A DNA stretch of 64,000 nt from Ilex aquifolium (GCA_951799425.1 OX637393.1:8626244-8690243), one strand, 5' to 3'. Shown: positions 24,356 through 36,639, numbered from the stretch's first letter. Notes: a model not told the origin generated them from the letters alone. Program-made: numbers and translations.

Positions 24356-26568
24356 TCTATATAATAAAGTAGAACGAATTTGAATTTTGGAGACAAAGAG
24401 TGGCCCAGATCGTTTCGTAATCAAAAAAGTCATCATCCAGCGGATGACGTTATCCTAAACTGTCTCAAGCTATTGACGTTTCAGATCGTTTCGATCCGAC
24501 GTACCATATTAGCTCTTGAAATTTTTTTACCGCTCAAAACTTTTAGTTTCCAAAACTAACATCCCTAAATTTAATTCCCCAACCCAATCAAATCCGACAA
24601 TTAAGCGATCTCTCATTCCTCAACTCTGTCTCTCTCTCCCTAAAATACAGATTACAATTATTATCATTATTTTCCTGATTTTATTTCCTATGTTAAATGA
24701 TCACTTTCTATACTGAGACATTGACTGTCTCTCACACTCTCATCTTTCATGATTCTCTTTCCAACTTGAGACATGTTTCCCCAAAATTTTATCCTAATGC
24801 AGCTGCTCTCAATCTTTACTGTTCATATCACACACACATCTTTACTGTACATATATATATAATACAAAGATCAAGACATACTAGATCTACATGTTATATC
24901 TAGGGAAAGTTTCATCTAAACACCATGTAGTTGAAATAATTATTTAACTAAATATTTTGTGAAAATATTAAAATTACCCTTTATTATGTAAATAGACTAA
25001 AATGTCATCAATTCTTTTCCCATTATATATGCGTTAGTCAGCCAACAAACGTAATTTCAATCATTATATTATCCTAATAAATTTTTTATTTAAAAACGTT
25101 GTATTATAACTTTGTTATAATATTAGTCATCATATTATCACTCATTTGGTTACATAATCAAGTTTTTATAATTTTTATATTTTTTTATCATAATAATTTT
25201 TATAGTTAAAAACGATTTTTCTATAATAAAAATTACAATTGATAAAATCAATGTCAAAATCTCATCCATTTCTAATTCTTTTGCTATCATATGTCCTCCA
25301 CAACGTTGCCTGACCGCTCCTCACACATCATACTTCATATATAAAATTTAAAATTATTTGATAAAATTTAATATTACTTGAATAAATTTGATCTTAATTT
25401 TGATAAATTTAAATATTAATTTAGTTTTAATTTGATAAAATTAAATATTAATTTAGTATTAATTTGATTGAATTTAATGTTAATTGAATAAATTTGCATG
25501 TTGTTTTAATAAAATTGAATGTTCATTTGGTGTTAAATTAAAGAAATGACATTAATTTGATAAGGTTAAAATTTAAATTAATGGAATTTAATATTCTATT
25601 TAATAAATTAAATAGTTTAATTTAATAAAATTGAATGTCAATTTGATATTGATTTGATAAAAATAAATAATAACTTAATATTAAATTAAAGAAATAATAT
25701 TAATTTGATGAAATAAAATATTAAATTAATATAACTAAATGCTAATTTGATAAAATTAAATATCAATTTTGTGTTGATTTGATTTGATTTGATGAAATGT
25801 TAATTTAGTTTAAATTAAATAAAGAAAATTAATTTGATAAAATTGAATATTAAATTGATCAAAATAAAGGCTAATATAATAAAATTAAAAGGGAGTGCAT
25901 TGAAATTTTAGAATCAAGAGATGGTGTTGTTAAAGTTAGGTCTATTTACAGGAGGTGTTGTTAAAGTTAGGTTTATTTATAAGGGGTGTGGATAAAATTT
26001 ATCCTATAAAATACTCGGAGATATTTCTATAAATCAACCGTCACCATTAACGGTGTAATCCGACAATCACTAACAGGGAGTGATAGTGAAATTTCAAAAT
26101 CGGAAGGAGATGTCATTGAATTTAGACCTAACTACAGGAGATCTGAATGAAATTTTCTCTTATATCTATACAAATATATATAATAAAACACATAGGAAGT
26201 AAAAAAAAAAACACATAAGAAGTTGAATTTTATCCCCTATACATTTTCCTCCCCCCAAAATCACCACATCACTCATTTCTATCACATGCTCAACCATTTA
26301 ATATTTGATTAATTTGTAATTTAACATAATTTTTATTTCAGATATTATCTATGAGCGATAATATAGATCTGTTAAAAAAATTTATCGAATTATATATTTT
26401 GAGAAAATTTTATCAATATCTTTAAGAAAATAATGGGTAAAAATAAATTTTGAATGATTTAATCCAATAAATGAAGGAAAGAAAAATTATTATTTAATAT
26501 AGTGATATCGATTTTTTAGGACTCAAATTTTTTGTTCTATCGGGCCTTCAGTCACGGGTTATGACTAG
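24356..26568 (+). mobile_element. Non-autonomous Helitron upstream of the proline-rich gene
   Basis: The 5' end TCTATATAATAAAGTAGAAC follows host A at 24355. The 3' end TTATGACTAG stops at 26568 before host T, preceded by a degenerate hairpin (CGGGCCTTCAGTCACGG). Inside, many short ATTAATTTGATAAAAT-like repeats fill 25350-25890. No replicase frame. A smaller nested element starting near 26165 (TCTATACAAATATATATAAT) and sharing this 3' end is an alternative. Confidence 0.6.
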
Positions 26569-26632
26569 TTAATACATAAAGTACTAAACCCAAAGGTTTG
26601 TTAAACTCATTACACATAATCAGCAAAGCCAA

Positions 26633-29044
26633 ATGGGTGAGGTGCAAGACGACTCTGTTCTTCCTCTACCTCCTCCTCCTCCATCTCCAACGTTACCTGA
26701 TGATCATCCTCCGCCGCCGCCCGAGTCACTTGATGACCCTCCTCCTCCACCCCCTCCTAAATTCGACCCTAGCCGAAGTAACCCTCTCTCTCTCTCTCTA
26801 TTGTGTTTGTGCGTGTGTGAATTTTTTTTGACATACCCATAATTTTTTTTTGGGCACTATGAATTGTAATCAGGTTTGCAAGATACCCATTTGGTTATAT
26901 CCCTTTATGGTACAACTTTTTAGTCCGATTGTCTAATTGTGGTGGATCTGAGTCATTGTATCTAATCGTCTTCCTTGATGGTATTGGGTTGATTTTGTGT
27001 CTAATTTATGCCTTTTCTTTTCACATTGTTATACCTAAAGGATTGGAATTTTGTTTTTTTTAGTTATTCATGAGTAATTTTTTCTTGTTTGCCATTGGTG
27101 ATATTTTAGGGTTCAATTTAGTTACATTGTGTGAGGAATCTAGGGTTTGGTGATTGGAAGTAATTGATTGTGACTTGTGAGTGAACATTGTTGACTCTCA
27201 GTAAGATTTGTATTTTAGGACCTCAAATGGTAGATTGTTCTTTTTCATTTATTTGTTACTCTTTAGTAGACTTATGATTTGGTATTTGTGCTTAATTGTA
27301 CGGTTAGATTTGATAAACTTTGTAGAACATGGTCTTCTGCTAATGAAAAAAGGGAATGCAAATATATTTCTAATATACTGTTGAGTGCGTATGGGATTTG
27401 GTAGAAATCGAGGGAAGAAAGGAAAAATAGGTTTTCAAGAAATAGGAAGCAAATAACACACGCTATGGTTGTTATTTAAACAAATCTCACAGCAAATTCT
27501 CCTCAACTTTTAGCAGTGATCTGAAAAATGGATTGTTCTTGTGTTTCGATTAATCTAGGGACCACAGTGGGAATTTAGAATCATAAATTAGGACATTAAC
27601 TTTCCTAAACTCGTTGAATTTTTATACAAGATGTCTGTGGAAGATTGTGCGATTTAAGTAGTGACTCAGGCAAAAAATATCTTAACCAACAATGAGCTGT
27701 TTGGCTTATTTTTTGCACTAAGAATAACTTTTATGTTTGTAACAGCGGGATACTTTAAAAGGTTTCCATTAGTTATTTCGTGTTTTGTTTTAGCTCACAT
27801 GTTTTTATCTTGTTTCATTTGAAGTGATTGGTATTATCAGAAGAAAGGCCTTGATAAAAGACTTGGCTGCTGTATACCATTCGGAGTGCCTTACTTACTG
27901 TCAAGAACTTTTGGAACTTCAAAAGAAATTCGAAGAGGTCAGAGTAGCACACATTATTTCATTTAAGAATTCTTTTCTTGATGGCACTTATATATTCTTT
28001 GAAGTGACCTTGTTAGTTCAAACACACAGTTTATTGTGAAGTATCTTTTTCCATCTGCTCTTGGCTGTCACTAATGGCTTGGCGGGGGTGTCCCTATGAC
28101 TGCAGCATGTCTACTGTGTGCTTTATAATAGACCACTTAGATGCTTCAAGGTCCTAAATTTGAAGGAGTCCCAGATTCTGGTTGATAAAGCAAAATATTA
28201 CTTCATCTTTTACACCTCATAGCAAGACATTGAGTATGTTATGACACAGTGAGCAGTAGTTAGATCAGAATCAGATATGTGTCAGTGTCACTGATAAGCA
28301 TATTTAAGTGCTTTCTAGGCATTAATCACCTCTTAATGGGATCTGTTATATTAGGAATGTACTTGGTTTTATTGCCCATAATGGTAAGTAAAACTTGCGG
28401 GTCCATTGGTATGGATTCCTTACAGTTTATCTTGTTAGCAATATGAATGTACGATCTAAGAGGGACAAAAGATAGCTCTGGTTTAACATGGTAGTTGGAG
28501 TTGGGGAATTAGGCAAATACTTTGCGTCCCTCTTTGTCTCTCTCTATCTCTCTCAATTCTTTTTTTTTTTTTTTTGAACAGGTCTCTCTCTCTCAATTCA
28601 ACCCATGGGAAAATCTATCATAGTTAATTGAAGTGTCACTGTGAGAGTAGACAAAAATAAGATTTTTGGACTCAACAGGACACATAAGAACCTAGAATTT
28701 ATCTTCCCACATGGCTATAAATTGTCCTTGTTTAAAACTCCATCTACAGTCCTAATCAACTATTCGACATATAAATTGCTGGGTGAGAAGTACATATTGG
28801 AACCAAAAGAGAGTAGAATAGTATTGTGTCACTTCAAAGAATCGGGTACTGATACATTGATTGCTGGTGCATATGTGGTGTGTTATGTATTGATCCCTGG
28901 TTTTTAGAATGATTTATTTCTTAAGCATTTCCTCCTTACAATTGTTCTTCCAAATGTTTGCAGCCATTTACAGACATGAAAACTCCAGACAATCCTAGAA
29001 AAGAAACAAGGAGGCCACCCAAACGTCTGAAGAAGTCCCGCTAG
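26633..29044 (+). CDS. Small proline-rich protein with basic C-terminus, unknown function
   Basis: Three exons join in frame: 26633-26777, 27825-27937, 28964-29044; 112 residues. The acidic proline-rich N-terminus (about residues 10-43) holds runs of 5-7 prolines. A central helical-looking segment (about 48-86) reads RMIGIIRRKALIKDLAAVYH and then CQELLELQKKFEE. The tail is basic, ending RRPPKRLKKSR, and could be a nuclear localisation signal. The codon split A|TG across intron 1 and the clean GT/AG borders support the model. I do not recognise a named family; it looks like a conserved plant protein of unknown role. The start lies 64 bp after the 3' end of a Helitron, which may supply the promoter or leader. 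Confidence 0.75.
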
Positions 29045-29378
29045 TATCAATGTCAATGTAAGATTCACATCTTAATCCGTTTTTTTTTTTTTTTTTTGTG
29101 GAAATCTAGCAGCCTTCTTATTGGTCAACATTTTGAATATTAAAACCCTAAAGGGTCAGAATATTCTGATAAATATAAATTTACTTAATCTATATTATTG
29201 TGGATAGAGATGTGCTCCTTGTTTGCTTGGGCCCAAGTATTTTGGCACAACCAAAAGCTGGGATTTCACTAAGTTCACCTTTTGGAAGAATCCTTTGCTG
29301 GCTGAACTCTTATGGTTCAAAGTTCAAACCAATCATCCTGTAAAATTGGAATTGGCGACTATACACAAGACTGATGTG
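29045..29378. other. 3' flank of the proline-rich gene
   Basis: Probable 3' UTR, then AT-rich DNA. The frame at 29223-29621 runs through a foldback repeat and shows no domain, so I do not call it a gene. Confidence 0.45.
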
Positions 29379-29504
29379 CTTACCAAAATAGTTTATGAAA
29401 TGAACGTGTATAGTTGGATTAAGTGGGTTTCAATAACTTTTTTCAATAGGACTAATCCAACCTTACACGTTCCTTTGGTAAACGAATATAAACTTTTTGG
29501 TAAG
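29379..29504. repeat. 126-bp foldback hairpin (MITE-like)
   Basis: Left arm CTTACCAAAATAGTTTAT... to AACGTGTATAGTTGGATTA pairs with the right arm TAATCCAACCTTACACGTT ... AAACTTTTTGGTAAG. Arms are about 45-50 bp with a loop of about 25-30 bp. It could be a minimal MITE or, if transcribed, a precursor-like hairpin. Confidence 0.6.
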
Positions 29505-30043
29505 TGTAGCAATAGTCGACTTTATAATTTGTTAAACATTTCAGCTATAGCCTGCTGGATCTTGACAGTAGTATGTATGTATGCAACATTATTGTATGTG
29601 CCTGTTTCCTTACAGATGTGATGGACCATCTACTATCTTGTGGAAATCAATCCCTAAAGCTGAAAGGAGATGGGCGTGGAGCACAGAGAAAGTCATCCTT
29701 CTGAAATATGTTGTATATATATCATATTTTTCTGGCCTAGTGGTTCTTAGTTGCTTCCATGTTAGTACATACAATTACATTTGTATCCTAGTGTAGTATA
29801 TGTAACTTGGGAAGCCAATGTGCACACTACACTGTCCCTCATTCCAATCGCTCGGTGAAGTGTGTGTGAAATGCATTATAATCGTGGAGTTTTAGACTTT
29901 TATTATACAATGCATTTTAAAGTTATGACGGGCATAGTCCAAATTAATTTATCTTTGAATTCAATAAATTTTAATAGCAATCTCTTCTTTTCAAAAAAAA
30001 ATAAAAAAATAGCAATCTCTTCACACGAGAACACTCATCCACA

Positions 30044-30057
30044 CCCCCCCCCCCCCC
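30044..30057 (+). repeat. Poly-C tract, 14 nt
   Basis: Uninterrupted C run in intergenic DNA. Confidence 0.85.
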
Positions 30058-30148
30058 TCCAAAATACATTTTTAATTTTTTTTTTTAAAAATATTATTTT
30101 TTGAACACGGCCATTATTATCAGACGATTCAACCAACCCAATTAATTA

Positions 30149-30446
30149 CTCTCTCCGTTCTTAAATATCTGTTGTTTTACACAATTTTTTTTGTTCCATA
30201 ATATCTGTCGTTTAATGAAACCAAAGTACAATTAATATTTTTTCTTCTAAATTTACCCTTAACTCTTCAATGTATTAGATTAGGTGTAGGCTAAGTGTCT
30301 TTCATATTCCTTTATTTCCCAATACGTATTGAATAAGGATATTTTAGTCTTGTGCAATTATTTTTTACTCATATTAGAGCTATTTAATAGCTTCCTTAAT
30401 CTCTGTGCAAAAACCTTAAACGACAGATATTTAGGAACGGAGGGAG
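30149..30446. mobile_element. Stowaway MITE
   Basis: Terminal inverted repeats CTCTCTCCGTTCTTAAATAT and the complement of ATATTTAGGAACGGAGGGAG, flanked by TA dinucleotides (30147-30148 and 30447-30448). The CTCCCTCCGTTCC terminus and TA target are diagnostic of Stowaway (Tc1/mariner) MITEs. Length 298 bp. Confidence 0.93.
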
Positions 30447-30975
30447 TAATACTTATCTTTTTCCTATTTTTCTCTATTTATTTTTATTGTAAATTATGTA
30501 ATTAAGAAAAAATAAAAATAAATTATTATTTAAAACATAAATGTTATATCATTAATGTTTGATTTTTGGTATTATAGAGTGTTTTCAGGTTATTTTTAGT
30601 GTCTAAATGTATAGAAAAATGTATATTTTTAATTTCTATGATTTGGGTAAAATAAAAACAATAATCAAAATTAGTGGTGTAATGTAGAAACGTGATAATT
30701 GAAGAGGAAGTGTGAAAATAATAACTAAATGTACAACGTGAAAAATAAGATAATTAAAAGAGTAATGTGAGACAAGAGACGTAATTGAGGAGATGTAAGT
30801 GTAATTTTTCCGAATGACAATTGATTCCCAGCTCCGCTTTCCGTGGCATTTCGGTAATTTCACTCCTAGCTTAAACCCCAACCGAAACCTCTCTGTCTCC
30901 TTCCTTTCCTAGGGTTTTCAGAAACTCAAAGCCCGAAAAGTCTTTCAACCTCCATAACCTCACTTACTCTGTGTC

Positions 30976-31025
<50 letters not shown>

Positions 31026-31069
31026 TCACTGTGTGTCTGTGTGAGAGAGAAAGGCCAAACTCCAGAACC
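30447..31069 (+). promoter_or_regulatory. Promoter and leader of the WD40 gene
   Basis: AT-rich DNA to about 30820, then a CT-rich stretch with CTAGGGTTTTC at 30909-30919, resembling the telo-box found near plant ribosome-biogenesis genes. A (GT)10 tract (30971-30990) and a (GA)16 tract (30991-31022) lie in the probable 5' UTR just before the ATG. Regulatory roles are inference. Confidence 0.45.
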
Positions 31070-34000
31070 ATGAGCCTAATCGCAGGCTCATACGAACGTT
31101 TCATCTGGGGTTTCAAACTGAAATCCCCAAAACACTCGGAAACCCTAACCCTGACCCCACTTTTCTCCTACCCTGCCCACCTCTCCCCCATCAAATCTGT
31201 CGCCGTTTCCCACTCCGCCGCCGCCTCCGGCGGTTCCGACGACACCATCAAACTCTACGACCTCGCTTCCTCCACCGAAATCGGTTCTGTTTTCCATTCC
31301 TCCACCGTCACCTCCCTCTCCTTCTTCACCCCACCCTCTCTCTCCTTCCCACGAAACTTAATCTCTGCAGCCGATGATGGGACTATCTCCCTCTACGATA
31401 CTGACCCTTTTGTTAATCTCAAAACCCTAAATGTTCATAGAAAGGGAGTGAATGATATTTCGGTGCATCCATCTGGGAAGTTGGCGTTGTCAGTGGGAAG
31501 GGATGATTGCTTGGCTATGGTGAATTTGGTGAGAGGGAGACGTGGTTTTTACTGTAGGTTGGGGAAGGAAGCCTCAATTGTGAGGTTTGATGAAAGTGGG
31601 GAGAAATTCTTTATGGTTATGGATGAGAAAATCTCTGTTCATGAGGCTGAAGATGCGCGGTTAATTTTTGAAATGGATAATAAAAAGAGGGTTTTGTGCG
31701 CTGCACCGGGCATGGTTAGTTTTCTTCTTTTGTGTGTGTGTGTGTGTGTTTTATTATTCAGTTATTTCAATATGTGATTGTGTTGTACCAAAAATAGCTT
31801 TGAAGAAATTGAATGTATTGTATAATGTGTTATGGTTGTGTATGAATTTTGGCCCCTTATGTTGTGAAATGCTCAGTTTTATAAATGTCATGAGTGTAAG
31901 GAGGAAGATAATCCATACCTCACCAAAACAGCCTGAATCAGCCAAATGTTCGCTCCACTGTTCAGCTGCACCGTTTCGGCCTGACAGCCTTTCAACAGCA
32001 TTATTTATGTTATTTCTGGTTTTACGAAAACTTGTGGATATGTGATGCATCTTTCTCTTGGGTGTGATATACTAGAACCCTAGGTGTGAACCAATGGTTG
32101 CAAGGTGTGATGCCCAGTTTCTACTGACCTTCAGTTAAATGCTGCTGTTTGAAGCTTTTAGAAGCACAATCAGATCTGATTTGCTAATCTCAATCACTTT
32201 ATTCCTTGAAAGGCAGCAGTTAGCAACTAAACAATCCCAATCACAGTTCTCTGGTTCTGTGCTACTCACCCAGAGCAGCCCCTGAACCTCTCCTTTCCTT
32301 GCCCATCTCAAGCATCATACTCTTACATCAGTAAAGCCCAATACTCCCCTTCCATTTAGCCACCAAAATACAGTTTAATCAGTCCCAATGATCCTTTTTA
32401 CCACTGCTCAAAATCAGTCTGTGGCATCCAAACTTGTAGAAAGGAGCCCCTGTCCTTGTCACGTATCAGTTTAAGATATAAAGGCTTGGCCAGGACATCG
32501 AGATTTTTAGTTCAGTTAGTTTTTGCCACTATGTCAAATAATGTTCTAACTCAGTTTCTCGCCAATTTGTTAGATCGTGTAATATCTGGAGCTCTTAGCC
32601 ACTTCAGGGAATCTGTGTGTAACTTAACCTCTACCTACTTGCACCCCTGGTCGTGCCCCTGTTCACTTGGATTTAACCTGTTCATTTTTTATGCCATTTA
32701 CTCAATCCTTCACAAATTCTTCAATTATTTACCATTTGTGAAGAAATATCAGAGGAATATACAGGAGGATTAACCTGAGTGAATGTTATCAAGGGTCTGT
32801 TTCTACCTTATTGATTACTTGTTGGAAAAGACAAAAAAATCTGTCTAATCAAGAAGCACCGACCCCCTCAAAAGTTGTTTTACCATTTTTGTGCATGTGG
32901 CTCGAATTGGACCCTCCTAATGAGTTGCATACCAAATTTGTGGGTGAAATTGAACATGCCATGGATTGGTTAACTATCCCTCAAGGACCATTAACTGTTT
33001 GAACTTGACTGTTTCTTTCTTAGGGTAGTATTAGGACTGTAGACACGTGCTGAATCAATGGATAGCAATCCTGAGACCTTTTAGTATTCTCAAAGGTAGG
33101 AGATTAACATCCGGTCCCTCATCTATCATGATTCTTGTTATCTCCAATCCATTAAGGTATCCTGAAATGAACAAAGACCTATTATGCTTAATGAGTCCTG
33201 GTTGCAAGTAATCGTCCGTAGAAGTGATCAAAGTCAAACACTCGGCATAAGTTGGTTCACTACTCATCTCAACTTGGTTAACTTCATTAGAAAACTCTTA
33301 TGGGTTTGTTAATGTATATACTAGGGACATCCTTAGTTCTGCAGACATGATTTAATGAGTGAAATGATTACACTGAACTACACTCAGCCATATAGCTCTT
33401 ATCTTCACATGAGTTAGTCGGTAACTTCAGACAGTCCTCTTTAAAATTCTGATACTGATGTAAAACTTTTTGCAGAATGGAATGTTGTTCACTGGTGGAG
33501 AGGACAGGAATCTCACAGCATGGGACTCAACCAGTGGGAAGGTTGCATATTCTATTCAGGATGCACATTCAGCTCGTGTGAAAGGTATTGTTGTGCTTTC
33601 TAGGAATGATGGTGGCTCCGCTGATGATGATCCATATATTGTAGCATCTGCATCGTCAGATGGGGTCATTCGTGTTTGGGATGTTCGAATGGCTAACAAG
33701 GACAAGCCAAATCCATTAGCTGAGGCCAATACAAAATCGAGACTCACTTGTCTTGCTGGATCCTCTCTCAAATGTAAGTTTTTGGTTGGTTTCACTTCCT
33801 GCTTTCATTCTTCTCTGATTATTAAACCATTTAAAGAAAATTTTGCTTACCACAAATTAACTTTTGCTTATCACTTACTTACTGCAAATAAGCTTTTGCT
33901 TATCATTTAGTTCAAGTGGCATTTCAGCCTTATCCACAGCCCATCATCTCGTTTTTCAACATCTGTTGGTTGGACTGAGTGTTGAATTATCTTTATTGAT

Positions 34001-34527
34001 GGTTCCACTGAATTTTATCTTCCATTAACCCCTTTAGATTAACATTATACGTGATAGTCTATAGGGACAGATTGACTTGCTACTTAAAAGTCTCTGGATT
34101 GGGAAGCAGGCTGATCCACAACTACAAGACCTGTGATCTATGATGTAGTTTATATAAGGATGTCAAGAAAATATTTGACGGCATGCTTGTGGATTGTTGT
34201 ATTTTTCTATCTGCCAACTCAGGATTGAATGAGTGGCTTTTTTCAACATAAAAATCTCACTCTCTGTCACTTTGAAAGGCACTCAACTCATCTCAATTCA
34301 ACAAATCCTTAATCCAACTATTTGGCTCCATTGCCCTCTATCAAGGGATATATGTTCCGTTAGTGCAGTGGACACAAAAAAAATTAATGGATACATATGA
34401 CATATGGATTTTCTTATGCAATAGATATTGCCCTTAATCAGTCATGGTTTTTTATTCTTTTTCCTCTTCTTCTCTTCCAGCTTTCAGACGCCTACAGGTT
34501 TTAAATACTCACGTGAATGAAGAGTAG
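31070..34527 (+). CDS. PAK1IP1: WD40-repeat protein, PAK1IP1/MAK11 family
   Basis: Nucleolar WD40 scaffold of the MAK11/PAK1IP1 family, known to act in 60S ribosomal subunit assembly. Three exons join in frame: 31070-31714, 33476-33773, 34481-34527; 329 residues, close to family length. WD-type blades are visible: GGSDDTIKLYD, ISAADDGTISLYDTD, VHPSGKLALSVGRDDCLAMV, FTGGEDRNLTAWD and ASASSDGVIRVWDVR. The N-terminal LIAGSYERFIWGFKL and the SRLTCL segment near the C-terminus are typical of this family. The upstream in-frame ATG at 30971 would translate the GT/GA microsatellites, so I prefer 31070. Intron 1 is 1.76 kb and carries retroelement debris. The short third exon is supported by a codon split and a GT/AG border, but is the least certain part. 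Confidence 0.9.
33058..33267 (-). pseudogene. Ty3/gypsy-like retrotransposon protease relic in intron 1 of the WD40 gene
   Basis: A minus-strand 70-codon frame reads LFISGYLNGLEITRIMIDEG then PDVNLLPLRILKGL. This matches the retropepsin region of plant Ty3/gypsy polyproteins, where (I)D-x-G-x-x-x-N-(I/L)-(L/M)-P is conserved. The active-site D is present but the context is diverged (DEG). No other polyprotein domains or LTRs were seen nearby, so it is an isolated fragment. Confidence 0.65.
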
Positions 34528-34919
34528 GATGCAGCAGTGGGTGGAGGCTGAGATGTTCGGCATAAAACAAACGTAGGCGTGCTTTTCTTTTTCAACGTTA
34601 CGTTTATCTCCTGTTGCCATGAATATGCTTTGGCTTGTTGGTCCATTGCTTCAATTTTGACAGTTGAAAAGATGAATTCATATGTTTATTGTTCTGATCA
34701 AAGATGTTTATATATTTGGTTTACATTCGTGAAATGTGTATCATTTATTCTATCGGAGGATTACTTTCCCTGTACCGTTCATCTCTTTTGTTCCGGAATT
34801 CCTTCAAAACAATGGTGAAGATTGAATTGTTGTGCTTTGCTGTGAATTTCTCTCATATGTTTAGGCTACTACGATTCTGCTGATAGTTACACAATCCTGT
34901 GCAACCTTAATCACGTCTC

Positions 34920-35010
34920 TGCTGTGAAAATTTTAACCTTTAAATCACAATTTAAATTTAAAACTCAACCCATGTATTAAAAAAGCGTGCTTTGTACGGG
35001 AACATACTAG
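34920..35010 (+). mobile_element. Helitron 3' terminus behind the WD40 gene
   Basis: GCGTGCTTTGTACGGG (degenerate hairpin) is followed by AACATACTAG ending at 35010 and host T. This matches a common plant Helitron 3' end. The 5' end was not found and may lie within the WD40 gene's 3' region; the listed start is arbitrary. Confidence 0.5.
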
Positions 35011-35540
35011 TATAAAATACTTTAGAGATGATCTGGATCCTTAGTTCACCTTAATACCAAGAAACATTGCACAAGGAGAGAGGAACATATGCATTGCCAT
35101 ATGAATTGATTGATTTTTGGACTTATTAGTTAGAGTATTTCTGATTTTTACTCAAATTGTGACTCAAATTTAAATTTGAGTAAAACTAGATTAAAATAAG
35201 TTCCGGGTCTTTATTCAAACTCATATTTAACGAAGAGCGGTTCAATTTTTTACTCAAATCTCTTATGGTCAAATTTTATATTCTTTTAAACATTCAATAA
35301 TCATTTTTTACCATTTTTAAAATTTGGATTAATCTTTATTTAAATTTTGTCTTTATCCATTAAAATATTTCGTATCAAATCAAGTTTTTTTACTCAAATT
35401 TGAATATAAATTTGGGTCGAAGCTGGAAATGACCTTAGGTCTTCGACTTTTCTGGAATGGGCTCTTCAGCCATTCTTGTTAGAGTACCCTTTACTTGATA
35501 TAGTAAATCAATCCGACACTAAATTATTAAAAGAATATTA
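35011..35540. other. AT-rich DNA, nothing recognised
   Basis: Short repeated TTTACTCAAATTTGA-type motifs (for example 35148-35180 and 35388-35405). No gene. Confidence 0.4.
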
Positions 35541-36462
35541 TGGGTTTGTTTGGATGGATTTTTGGGGAGAGTTTAGATTAACTTTTTCAAATCCTTCCAA
35601 ATCCAAACTCCTGTTTACAAAGATGAGATTCAATATTGAATCTAGTTCATATCCATGTTTGGTATGCAATATATACACATGTAAAACTCACAGATATATC
35701 ACAATTATTAACAACCATTTATCCTGTAAATGACTATTTTATCCCTTGATCAATCCAATTTATACCTATGTTAAAGGGTATAATTGTCTTTTGCATCTTT
35801 AATCCGTTAACCCATTAACATGTATCTTTCGAAACCCAACACCCTTTTGGGGCTGTTTGGTAAAGGGGTATGAGGGGGCTTGGTAAGATGGGTTTGAAAA
35901 AAATAGTTCAAAGGACCCTCAAATCTTATGTTTGTATGAAAAATTCAGTCCCGGATTCCCAAACCTGGCCCGTAGTTGGCCCGAAGATTAAATTCATGAT
36001 CATGAGTTTTGTCAAATCTAAGGGGGGTGGGTTTGAGAAAAATAGTTCAAAGGACCCCCCAAATCTTATGTTTGTATGGAAAATTTAGTCCCGAATTCTC
36101 AAATCTGGCCGGTAGTTGGCCCGAAAATTAAACTCATGATCATGAGTTTTGTCAAACCTAAAGGGGGTGGGTTTGGGAAGGGGGATGGGTTTGGGAAGAT
36201 GGGTAAGGGGTTAAGATCTCAAAGACAATTGTACCTCTTAATATGGATATGAATTAGATTGATCAATGGTAAAATAGTCATTTATATGACAAATAGTTAT
36301 TAATAATTATGATATATCTGTGGGTCTTACATGTGTATGTGTTGCATACCAAACATTAGTATGAACCGAATTGAATGTTAAATCTCATATTTGCAAAGAG
36401 GGGTTTGAGTTTTGAGAAACCAATCCAAACCCCTCTCCGAAATTCATCCAAACAAGTCATTT
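35541..36462. mobile_element. Long foldback element X (inverted arms about 270 bp)
   Basis: The left arm, about 35541-35818, begins GGGTTTGTTTGGATGGATTT. The right arm, about 36197-36462, mirrors it and ends AAATTCATCCAAACAAG. Matching inner blocks include TCACAGATATATCACAATTA / TAATTATGATATATCTGTGG and TATAATTGTCTTTTG / CAAAGACAATTGTAC. Arms are diverged. No convincing target duplication was seen. The arms enclose two 139-bp direct repeats. Confidence 0.6.
35890..36168. repeat. Two tandem 139-bp units, with a third inverted copy at 36465-36595
   Basis: Unit 1 (35890-36028) and unit 2 (36029-36168) both start GGGTTTGA and share AAATAGTTCAAAGGACCC, AAATCTTATGTTTGTATG and CATGATCATGAGTTTTGTCA. 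An inverted copy follows outside the X right arm: its GGGGTCCTTTAGACTATTTT and TCTCAAACCC are the complement of the unit start. Confidence 0.7.
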
Positions 36463-36639
36463 TAGGTTTAACAAAACTCCTGATCATAGGTTTGATATCC
36501 GGACCAGTTGCAGGTTGAGTTTAGTAACCCAGAATTGAAACTTCAGTCCAAATATAGAGTTTAGGGGTCCTTTAGACTATTTTTCTCAAACCCTATATAC
36601 CAATCCTCAAAACCCACAAAACAAATAGGCCCTATGAGG

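Noticed and set aside
28628-28837. Possible MITE in intron 2 of the proline-rich gene (inverted TTGAAGTGTCAC / TTGAAGTGACAC)
   Set aside because: Only 12 bp of inverted similarity, no target duplication and no further arm pairing.
29223-29621. 132-codon frame after the proline-rich gene
   Set aside because: Overlaps a foldback hairpin and shows no recognisable domain or exon structure.
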